Below are positions 23,059 to 28,410 of a stretch of 28,410 bases of DNA, piece by piece (the stretch's first letter is position 1; the number at the start of each line of letters is the position of its first letter). The translations under genes and the position numbers were made by a program. Under the pieces are notes generated by a model. That model did not search any database. It saw nothing but the letters and a program-made list of their open reading frames with translations, and was not told the origin of the DNA. The stretch covers positions 1 through 28,410 of IMG/VR virus record IMGVR_UViG_3300017752_000109; one strand, given 5' to 3'. The stretch is from a virus.

Positions 23059-23336
23059 TGGCTCAAGCATCAGCTCAACACATCTTAGTGTCGACTGAAG
23101 AAATGTGTAATCAATTAATCGAAAAGATTAAGACCGGAACACCTCTTCAAGTATTGGCACCAGAATATTCACAATGCGCAAGTGGTACTAGAGGCGGAGA
23201 TTTAGGCACGTTTGGACCTGGCCAGATGGTACCAGAATTTGATAAAGTTATTTGGTCAGCTCCTATAAATAAAGTTCAAGGTCCAATTAAAACAGACTTT
23301 GGATATCACTTAATCGTAGTTACCAATAGAACATGA
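23058..23336 (+). CDS. Parvulin-type peptidyl-prolyl isomerase
   Basis: A 92-residue stand-alone parvulin domain, which catalyses cis-trans isomerisation of X-Pro bonds. Typical parts are SAQHILVSTEE at the start, the loop YSQCASGTRGGDLGTFGPGQ, MVPEFDKVIW, and the end GPIKTDFGYHLIVV, matching bacterial PpiC. It lacks a signal peptide and so probably acts on cytoplasmic phage proteins. It overlaps both neighbours (TAATG before, ATGA after). A TATAAATA at 23264 inside the gene is likely to be chance but could serve the next gene. Confidence 0.92.
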   Translation: MAQASAQHILVSTEEMCNQLIEKIKTGTPLQVLAPEYSQCASGTRGGDLGTFGPGQMVPEFDKVIWSAPINKVQGPIKTDFGYHLIVVTNRT

Positions 23337-24088
23337 GAAAAGGTTTATTTGTTTTTTATGGCCAAGCTTTTAGGAATAAAGAAAATAGCTTAAATGTCCA
23401 AAAAGAAATAAGCCAATCTCACATAAAGCTTTTAGAATCTTTAAAAGGTTATAAGATTGATGTTCTAATAAACTCTTATAAAACTTTATATGAAAAAGAG
23501 TTAATATCGTTATATCAAAACCACCTTATATGTTCGAACTTTATAGATGACAAAAAACATCAAGAATTATTTAGTGAATACCCAAAACAAGGTACACGAA
23601 TAATTGCAAATTATACAATAGATATAATAAATCAAAACACTCAAATTGAAGATTATGATTTTCTGTTTATTTGTCGAATTGACGGATTATTAAAAGATAA
23701 ATTTATAGAAGAGTTTAAGCTTAAAGATAAAATTATGTATCCTCATCCAATCCAATCTCATGAGGGCCCGAACAACAAAAAACATTATCTAGGCAATGAA
23801 CCCCAAACTCTTTTTATTGGTGATGCTTTTGTTGTTATTCCTAAAAAGTACTTTTTTATTTTAGAGCATAAAGATTTGTTACACCATTTTGCTACAGACA
23901 GATTAACAAGTTTAAATTTATACTTAGGAAAAGACATTGATTTTTTCTTACATAAGTGTTATAGCGCAAACACACGTGAACAGAGAAACCCTTTTTATAG
24001 ATTACCAAACAGAAGTGAAGGTTCAGATTGTTGGAGAGGGCTTGAAAATCTAATATTTGATATAAAAAAAGAAAAAAATTATAAATAG
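23333..24088 (+). CDS. WavE-like glycosyltransferase (putative)
   Basis: A 251-residue protein with the layout of WavE/LPS-type transferases: N-terminal strand GLFVFYGQAFR, a middle segment YDFLFICRIDGLLKDKF in which Arg-x-Asp takes the DxD place, then TLFIGDAFVVIPKKYFF and a C-terminal SDCWRGLENLIF. It is AT-rich and carries many Lys and Ile codons, as in recently gained genes. An ATGA overlap couples it to the parvulin. The match to WavE is by pattern only; substrate and acceptor are unknown. Confidence 0.5.
   Translation: MRKGLFVFYGQAFRNKENSLNVQKEISQSHIKLLESLKGYKIDVLINSYKTLYEKELISLYQNHLICSNFIDDKKHQELFSEYPKQGTRIIANYTIDIINQNTQIEDYDFLFICRIDGLLKDKFIEEFKLKDKIMYPHPIQSHEGPNNKKHYLGNEPQTLFIGDAFVVIPKKYFFILEHKDLLHHFATDRLTSLNLYLGKDIDFFLHKCYSANTREQRNPFYRLPNRSEGSDCWRGLENLIFDIKKEKNYK
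24080..24087 (+). promoter_or_regulatory. Late promoter box upstream of structured leader
   Basis: A perfect TATAAATA overlaps the TAG stop of the preceding gene. A start site near 24093 would give a leader of about 185 nt for the ORF at 24278, containing the GC-rich hairpin region. Confidence 0.6.
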
Positions 24089-24139
24089 AACATAAACAAT
24101 TTCCTGCACATTTAATTGAATACTATGCCAAAGGAATAA

Positions 24140-24216
24140 AGTCTTCGGACTCCTGCGGAGAAAGCTCAACCCCCTCTTGAAATAGATGAGGTAGACCCAC
24201 TGCAGATGGGAAGAGC
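24140..24216 (+). ncRNA. Candidate structured RNA or leader element
   Basis: A GC-rich island (about 54% over 24141-24220) in AT-rich flanks. Possible stems are AGTC-TTCG-GACT (24140-24151, a UUCG tetraloop), CTCC-TGC-GGAG (24150-24160, sharing two bases with the first), and a three-way junction with GCTC/GAGC (24164-24167/24213-24216) enclosing CCTC/GAGG (24173-24176/24188-24191) and CCCA/TGGG (24196-24199/24207-24210). It is not a tRNA. It could be a cis-acting leader of the 24278 gene or a processed small RNA. No known family was recognised. Confidence 0.4.
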
Positions 24217-24277
24217 CTGTTAGATTTAATTAAATAATTCACAATAACACAAACACAAACATAGAAAGACACACACA

Positions 24278-24520
24278 ATGCCAGAAACAAAAAACCCGTA
24301 TGAAATCCGCCTTGACATTTTAAACATGTCAAAAGACTTATTAGTCGAAAAATGGAATTCAACAAACTATGCATTACAAGAACACTATAATGCAAAAACA
24401 CAGCGTGCAATGGAAACTGAATCAGAGCTTCCAGCTCCTTATGAACCATTGTCATTTCCTAGTGAAGACGATATAATTTCTAAAGCTCGCCAACTTAATG
24501 AGTTTGTGAGCAATGGTTAG
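24278..24520 (+). CDS. Small conserved-type phage protein, function unknown
   Basis: An 80-residue soluble protein beginning MPETKNPYEIRLDILNMSKD, with a first half that is helical and amphipathic and a Pro-rich turn (ELPAPYEPLSFPSEDD) before a final helix (IISKARQLNEFV). A protein with a similar NPYEIRLD start occurs in many marine T4-like phages as I remember, with no assigned function. The leader directly before the ATG is CA-rich and unstructured (ACACACACA) without a Shine-Dalgarno. Confidence 0.75.
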   Translation: MPETKNPYEIRLDILNMSKDLLVEKWNSTNYALQEHYNAKTQRAMETESELPAPYEPLSFPSEDDIISKARQLNEFVSNG

Positions 24521-24522
24521 AA

Positions 24523-24530
24523 TATAAATA
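24523..24530 (+). promoter_or_regulatory. Late promoter box before membrane protein gene
   Basis: A perfect TATAAATA lies 2 nt after the stop codon of the 24278 ORF and 45 nt before the ATG at 24576. A palindrome begins at the expected transcript start. Confidence 0.6.
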
Positions 24531-24535
24531 ACCTT

Positions 24536-24550
24536 GTTACAAGTTGTAAC
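24536..24550. repeat. Perfect 15-nt palindrome at predicted transcript start
   Basis: GTTACAA-G-TTGTAAC. It begins 6 nt after the late box, so the mRNA would start with a GTTAC/GTAAC hairpin (5-nt loop). It could protect the 5' end or bind a regulator as DNA. Confidence 0.45.
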
Positions 24551-24575
24551 GATTGTTCATTCAAATTAAAATATT

Positions 24576-24818
24576 ATGGAAATTATAGCATACACTGCGA
24601 TTTGGCTTGCGGTTAGTGGATTGTTTGCAATGCTTTTATTGTCAAATGACCCTTATGCTCGAGCCAAAAAACTTGCTGATATTGCTCTAGAGCGTATCGA
24701 AGTACTAAAGCACAAGTGGCTTGAATCAGAAAAAGCTGGACGTGATATTGGTATGGAATCTGCTAAGAAATCTTGGAAGAAAAACCATGCTAAGAAGTGG
24801 AAAGCTAGTAGACGATAG
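24576..24818 (+). CDS. Small membrane protein with basic tail, function unknown
   Basis: An 80-residue protein with one N-terminal membrane span (IIAYTAIWLAVSGLFAMLLL, residues 3-22), an amphipathic helix (KKLADIALERIEVLKHKWLE) and a strongly basic C-terminus (KKSWKKNHAKKWKASRR). The tail should face the cytoplasm and could bind nucleic acid at the membrane. It has the same topology as the 22055 protein but no clear sequence identity. The ATG is in AATATTATG without a Shine-Dalgarno. A terminator follows. Confidence 0.7.
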   Translation: MEIIAYTAIWLAVSGLFAMLLLSNDPYARAKKLADIALERIEVLKHKWLESEKAGRDIGMESAKKSWKKNHAKKWKASRR

Positions 24819-24844
24819 CTACTTAATTAAATAGAAAATAAACT

Positions 24845-24880
24845 GCACCTCATTTTTTTCGGAAAGTGAGGTGCTTTGTC
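24845..24880 (+). terminator. Terminator hairpin before hsp20 leader
   Basis: A perfect 8-bp stem GCACCTCA/TGAGGTGC closes a 14-nt T-rich loop that can pair further inside, and TTTGTCT follows. The T tract is imperfect. Confidence 0.65.
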
Positions 24881-24881
24881 T

Positions 24882-24889
24882 TATAAATA
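24882..24889 (+). promoter_or_regulatory. Late promoter box before hsp20
   Basis: A perfect TATAAATA follows the terminator. The transcript should start near 24895, at a hairpin TGATG/CATCA (24894-24898/24915-24919) with inner CTCA/TGAG, about 60 nt before the ATG. Confidence 0.65.
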
Positions 24890-24956
24890 ATACTGATGGC
24901 GCTCATGGTGAGGTCATCAATACAACAATAACTCGCTTAAAGAGGAGAAAAATAAT

Positions 24957-25430
24957 ATGACAATTAATCATATCTTGGCGCAATTCGATGCCTTAACTAA
25001 CGACCCAAGAATCTTGGGATTTCAACCGATGTTCGATAGAGTCGAACGTCAACTACAACATTCACAGGATACTTATCCACCACATAATGTTGTTTACGAT
25101 AAAAACGAAGACGGAGAAGAGTCTTATATCATTGAACTTGCATTAGCGGGTTATACTGAAGATAAGATTGACGTTAAAGTAGAAGATGACCAACTCACTA
25201 TTATTGGTGATATGGGAGAAGACGAAAGAGAATACCGCGCAAAAGGTATTGCGACTCGAAAGTTTAAAAAGTCTTTTACCCTTGGTGAATATCTTGTAGT
25301 ACAAGGTGCAAAGTTCGAAAATGGTTTACTTAAAGTTACTATTGATAGAGTAGTGCCAGAAGAAAAGAAACCACGCACTATCGAAATTAATAGTAAGAAA
25401 ACTAAAAAAAAGTCTTTACTAACTGAGTAA
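24957..25430 (+). CDS. Small heat shock protein Hsp20
   Basis: A 157-residue alpha-crystallin-type chaperone that holds unfolding proteins without ATP. The N-terminal arm has LGFQPMFDRVERQL; the domain has PPHNVVYDKNEDGEESYIIE, LALAGYTEDKIDVKVEDDQL, the TRKFKKSFTLGEYL segment and ENGLLKVTIDRVVPEE; the C-terminal I-x-I-type anchor is RTIEIN. AAGAGGAG about 9 nt upstream is the best ribosome binding site in this part of the window. Phage hsp20 genes are typical of marine T4-like phages and may aid head assembly. It has its own late promoter and a terminator behind it. Confidence 0.95.
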   Translation: MTINHILAQFDALTNDPRILGFQPMFDRVERQLQHSQDTYPPHNVVYDKNEDGEESYIIELALAGYTEDKIDVKVEDDQLTIIGDMGEDEREYRAKGIATRKFKKSFTLGEYLVVQGAKFENGLLKVTIDRVVPEEKKPRTIEINSKKTKKKSLLTE

Positions 25431-25471
25431 TATCTGATATAGTATTACTATAAAAGATTAAGAAACACTCC

Positions 25472-25499
25472 TGGTTATGAGATTAAACTAACCATTTTT
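25472..25499 (+). terminator. Terminator after hsp20
   Basis: A perfect 6-bp stem TGGTTA/TAACCA with an 11-nt loop is followed by five T (25495-25499), directly before the gp43 promoter. Confidence 0.7.
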
Positions 25500-25502
25500 A
25501 TC

Positions 25503-25531
25503 TTGACATTTACACCTAGTTGGTGTACTAT
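25503..25531 (+). promoter_or_regulatory. Sigma70-like promoter of gp43 with inverted repeat in spacer
   Basis: A perfect TTGACA (25503-25508), a 17-bp spacer and TACTAT (25526-25531). The spacer and first -10 bases hold the inverted repeat TACACC/GGTGTA (25511-25516/25522-25527), a candidate operator. The start near 25538 leaves about 2 nt before the gp43 ATG. Confidence 0.75.
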
Positions 25532-25539
25532 ATTATATT

Positions 25540-28059
25540 ATGAGCAATGGATTTTATACATCAGTTGAAAGATACGGAAACAAGTTGTTATATCGTGGAT
25601 ATGACGACGAATGCAAACGGGTTCAAAAACGAGTTCCGTATAAACCAACTCTTTATTTAGAATCTAAAAAGCCATCAACTGAATGGCATTCTATCGACGG
25701 ACAAAACGTTGAACCACTTCAGCTAAGTTCGATGGCTGAATATAAAGATTTTGTCAAAACACATGGTAGTGTTGCTAAAATATATGGAAACAAAAAACAT
25801 ATTCCTGCTTTTATTCAGCATGTGTTTCCTAATGAAATTAATTTTAATCGTGGACTAATTGATGTTTGGTCTTTTGATATTGAAACTGAATACGGATATG
25901 GTTTTCCAAACCCTGATAATCCAGTTGTTCCTATTCTGTCAATTGCCTTAAAGAGTTCTCGTGAAACTTTCTATCGTGTTTGGGGTATGGGAGACTATGA
26001 CCCAGACAAATCAGAACTTGACTTAGATATAAAATATTACAAGTGCAAGAATGAACAAGAATTACTTCACGAGTTTTTAACACATTGGTCACAAAATCAC
26101 CCCGACATTGTTACAGGTTGGAACTCAAGATTTTTCGATATTCCATATTTAGTTGCAAGAACTGCTCACCTGCTTGATAGTCAGATAGTCAAACAATTCT
26201 CACCCTGGAAGTTGGTTGAACGACAAGAGATTTTTATTCAAGGTCGAATGAATGTCTCATATCGCATTCAAGGAGTTGCAGACTTGGACTATATGGAACT
26301 ATTCAAAAAGTTTGCTTATACATATGGTAACCAAGAATCATATTCACTTAACCACATTTCTCATGTTGTACTTGGAGAACAAAAGATTGATTATGGTGAA
26401 TACGGAAACCTTAAGAATTTACATAATGAAAACTATCAGAAGTTCATCGATTACAATATTAAAGACGTTGAGCTAATTGAAAGACTTGAAGAAAAGATCG
26501 GTCTGATTACTCTAGTTGCTACTGTTGCTTATATGGGCGGTGTTAATTATGGCGATACCCTAGGAACAACTGCAATATGGGATGCAATCATTTATCGTAA
26601 TCTTTGCCGAAAGAAACAAGTACCAAACATAGAACAAATCAGACAGAGTGATTATCAGATTATTGCTGGTGGTGAAAAGATTGCTGGCGGATATGTTAAA
26701 GAAGTTCAAGAAGGTATGCATGACTGGGTAATGTCTTTTGACTTAAACTCTCTTTATCCAAACATTATTGTACAAAACAATATCTCGCCCGAAACAATGC
26801 GAGCAGAAGAACAAAAGTTTGGAGTAAACCCTGATACTATACTTGATGGCTCTGCCCCTAAACCAGAAGAACATTACTCAATGTGTGGTAATGGCGCAAT
26901 GTTTACAAATGGAAAGCAAGGAATCATACCCGAGATTATTGAAAAGCTATATGCCCATCGAGTTGAAGTAAAAGACAAGATGCTTACAAAAAAACGAGAA
27001 CGAGAAATCAAAGGTTCTAAAGCAATTGATATTGAAATTACTCGACTTGAGACAACTCAGCATGCGGTTAAGATTTTGCTCAACTCTCTTTACGGAGCTA
27101 TGGCCAACAAATGGTTCAAGTATTATGAACCACAGATGGCTGAAGGTGTAACTCTTACAGGTCAATCGGTTATTCGGACTTCAGAAAAAGCTGTTAACGA
27201 TTTGCTTCAAAGAATTTTCAAAGACAATGCTGACCGAGTTATTGCTATTGATACAGATTCACTTTATGTGAATGTTGATGACGTGGTAAATGCTCAACCA
27301 AATGAAGACCCGCTCGATCTACTTGACAAGTTTGCTACAAGAATTATTGAGCCTGAATTAGAAAAAGCATTTAAACAATATGAAATCACAACTAATGCGT
27401 TCAAGCCAAGAATGGTTATGAAACGAGAAGTGATTGCTGACAGAGCTATTTGGACTGCTAAGAAAAGATACATATTAAATGTACTTGATTCGGAAGGTGT
27501 CCGATTTGCTAAACCTAAGATTAAGATGATGGGTATTGAGGCAGTCAAGTCTTCTACTCCTATGAGTTGCCGAGATGCAATGAAAGGTATGTTCAAGATT
27601 ATGCTCGAAGGTGGTGAAGACGCAACTCAAAAAGCTATCCGTGATTTCAAGATAGCATTTAAAAACCTCAAGCCAGAAGACATTGCTTTTCCTAGAAGTT
27701 GTAATGGAATTGACAAGTTTCATTCTAAGTCTTCAATATATGCTAAAGGTACTCCGATACATGTTCGTGGTTCTCTTTTATATAATCACCGACTAAAAGT
27801 TCTTGGCCTTGAAGATGAATATGAAAAGGTAGAAAACGGAAATAAAATCAAGTTCATATATTTGATGAAACCAAACCCAATACAGGAAAACATTATTTCG
27901 TTTGCTAGTGTATTACCAAAGGAATTTGAGTTGCATAAATATATTGATTACGACAAACAATTTGAAAAGGCCTTTCTTGAACCTCTAGAGATTATACTTG
28001 ACTCTATCGGCTGGACATCAGAACCAGTGGCAAACCTTCAAGAGTTCTTTCAATTTTAA
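25540..28059 (+). CDS. gp43: DNA polymerase gp43 (family B)
   Basis: This is the replicative polymerase with 3'-5' proofreading. The 839-residue product (T4 has 898) has exonuclease motif I SFDIETE (Asp113/Glu115), motif II NSRFFDIPYL, motif III YNIKDVELI (Asp309), polymerase motif A SFDLNSLYPNII (Asp401), motif B KILLNSLYGA (511-520), motif C IDTDSLY (Asp571/Asp573) and KKRY. The C-terminal NLQEFFQF resembles the clamp-binding end of T4/RB69 gp43. The ATG is in TATATTATG, about 2 nt from the predicted transcript start, so T4-style repression by an RNA hairpin in the leader is not possible here. Confidence 0.98.
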   Translation: MSNGFYTSVERYGNKLLYRGYDDECKRVQKRVPYKPTLYLESKKPSTEWHSIDGQNVEPLQLSSMAEYKDFVKTHGSVAKIYGNKKHIPAFIQHVFPNEINFNRGLIDVWSFDIETEYGYGFPNPDNPVVPILSIALKSSRETFYRVWGMGDYDPDKSELDLDIKYYKCKNEQELLHEFLTHWSQNHPDIVTGWNSRFFDIPYLVARTAHLLDSQIVKQFSPWKLVERQEIFIQGRMNVSYRIQGVADLDYMELFKKFAYTYGNQESYSLNHISHVVLGEQKIDYGEYGNLKNLHNENYQKFIDYNIKDVELIERLEEKIGLITLVATVAYMGGVNYGDTLGTTAIWDAIIYRNLCRKKQVPNIEQIRQSDYQIIAGGEKIAGGYVKEVQEGMHDWVMSFDLNSLYPNIIVQNNISPETMRAEEQKFGVNPDTILDGSAPKPEEHYSMCGNGAMFTNGKQGIIPEIIEKLYAHRVEVKDKMLTKKREREIKGSKAIDIEITRLETTQHAVKILLNSLYGAMANKWFKYYEPQMAEGVTLTGQSVIRTSEKAVNDLLQRIFKDNADRVIAIDTDSLYVNVDDVVNAQPNEDPLDLLDKFATRIIEPELEKAFKQYEITTNAFKPRMVMKREVIADRAIWTAKKRYILNVLDSEGVRFAKPKIKMMGIEAVKSSTPMSCRDAMKGMFKIMLEGGEDATQKAIRDFKIAFKNLKPEDIAFPRSCNGIDKFHSKSSIYAKGTPIHVRGSLLYNHRLKVLGLEDEYEKVENGNKIKFIYLMKPNPIQENIISFASVLPKEFELHKYIDYDKQFEKAFLEPLEIILDSIGWTSEPVANLQEFFQF

Positions 28060-28064
28060 ATTGA
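28050..28064. repeat. 15-nt palindrome overlapping gp43 stop and MazG -35
   Basis: TCAATTT-T-AAATTGA is perfect. It includes the gp43 TAA stop and the first four bases of the TTGACA -35 element, so a protein bound here would block the MazG promoter. Confidence 0.4.
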
Positions 28065-28089
28065 CATAAACCACAAAATAGGATATATT
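28061..28089 (+). promoter_or_regulatory. Sigma70-like promoter of MazG-like gene
   Basis: A perfect TTGACA (28061-28066), a 17-bp spacer and TATATT (28084-28089, five of six consensus bases). The start near 28096 is adjacent to the ATG at 28097, so the mRNA should be leaderless. Confidence 0.8.
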
Positions 28090-28096
28090 ATAAACA

Positions 28097-28410
28097 ATGA
28101 GTAATTGGTCAGAAGATATGAAACGCATGCATGAAAAGTTTGAAGTGCATGAAGCAATTAAAAAAATGGATAAAGCCGCCCTTAAATCCTTCTTACGATT
28201 TAGAGTAGCGTGTGTACAAGAAGAAGTGGATGAGCTCAAGTCAGCAACCGCCGCCAATTTGCCAATCGACGCAGAAGAAACAGTTGATGCATTAATCGAT
28301 ATTTGCGTGTTTGCAATTGGTACTTTAGATTTATTTGGCATCGATGCGAATGCCGCATGGGACGAAGTATTGCGAGCTAACGTTAATAAAGAAGTTGGTA
28401 TCAAACCAGA
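28097..28410 (+). CDS. MazG/PRA-PH-like pyrophosphohydrolase (3' partial)
   Basis: The frame is open from the ATG at 28097 to the window end (104 complete codons seen). It begins MSNWSEDMKRMHEKFEVHEA. The all-alpha NTP pyrophosphohydrolase metal-site pattern is visible: VQEEVDEL, then AEETVDALIDICVFAIGTLD, i.e. ExxE and ExxxD on two helices. Marine T4-like phages often carry such a gene, called mazG or phosphoribosyl-ATP pyrophosphohydrolase-like; it may hydrolyse nucleotides or ppGpp-like signals, but its substrate is uncertain. No ribosome binding site is present, in line with a leaderless start. Confidence 0.85.
   Translation, partial: MSNWSEDMKRMHEKFEVHEAIKKMDKAALKSFLRFRVACVQEEVDELKSATAANLPIDAEETVDALIDICVFAIGTLDLFGIDANAAWDEVLRANVNKEVGIKP

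Noticed and set aside
23264-23271. TATAAATA inside the parvulin gene as a late promoter
   Set aside because: It lies in coding sequence and codes for conserved-position residues; it may be chance in AT-rich DNA, though it is 61 nt before the next ATG.
24130-24220. tRNA gene in the GC-rich region
   Set aside because: No acceptor/T-arm pattern, no GTTCRA loop and no seven-base anticodon loop in the right place on either strand.
1-28410. CRISPR array, insertion sequence, integrase or attachment site
   Set aside because: No regularly spaced repeats, transposase motifs or recombinase genes were seen; the content is that of a virulent T4-type phage.

Overview
The window is part of the genome of a T4-type myovirus. 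All supported genes are on the + strand. The T4 core proteins are recognisable one after another: sheath, tube, portal, prohead protease, scaffold and capsid; UvsY, UvsW, gp55, gp47/46; gp45, gp44, gp62, RegA; and gp43. The AT-rich composition, a phage Hsp20, a CobS-like AAA+ gene, a CDGSH protein, a MazG-like gene and short gp62 and gp43 together resemble the marine branch of T4-like phages (cyanophage or pelagiphage type). The exact host cannot be read from this sequence, and no photosynthesis gene is present here.

Layout. 1-7567 is the virion module: gp18 (5' end outside the window), gp19, gp20, a gp67/68-like core protein, gp21, gp22 and gp23, closed by a strong terminator. 7643-9674 holds a second tail-tube-fold protein and two overlapping glycosyltransferase-like genes. 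9684-15524 is the recombination and late-transcription block: UvsY, UvsW, a possible Sm-like protein, the late sigma factor gp55 and the gp47/gp46 nuclease. 15666-19363 holds a zinc-metallopeptidase/VWA protein and a CobS/MoxR-type ATPase behind near-identical promoters. 19473-22691 is the replisome block: gp45, a small acidic protein, gp44, a 26-residue membrane peptide, a small basic protein, gp62, a membrane protein and RegA. 22693-24818 is accessory: CDGSH protein, parvulin, WavE-like glycosyltransferase, two small proteins and a GC-rich possible structured RNA. Hsp20, DNA polymerase gp43 and the start of a MazG-like gene complete the window.

Regulation is unusually easy to read. Ten intergenic or gene-junction TATAAATA boxes fit late promoters read by gp55 with the gp45 clamp; four of them share bases with the stop codon of the gene before. 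Five sigma70-like promoters (gp55, VWA-peptidase, cobS-like, gp43, MazG) have 17-bp spacers. In gp55, gp43, MazG, gp20, the second tube protein and uvsY the promoter lies so close to the ATG that the mRNA should be leaderless or nearly so. Six genes start with the same nine bases TATATTATG, a candidate target of the RegA repressor encoded nearby.

The most unusual parts are the twin-promoter CobS/VWA-peptidase pair, the leaderless promoter architecture, the GC-rich folded region at 24140-24216 and a SAP-like/CDGSH fusion. All functional statements come from reading motifs and from remembered family features; no database search was run.
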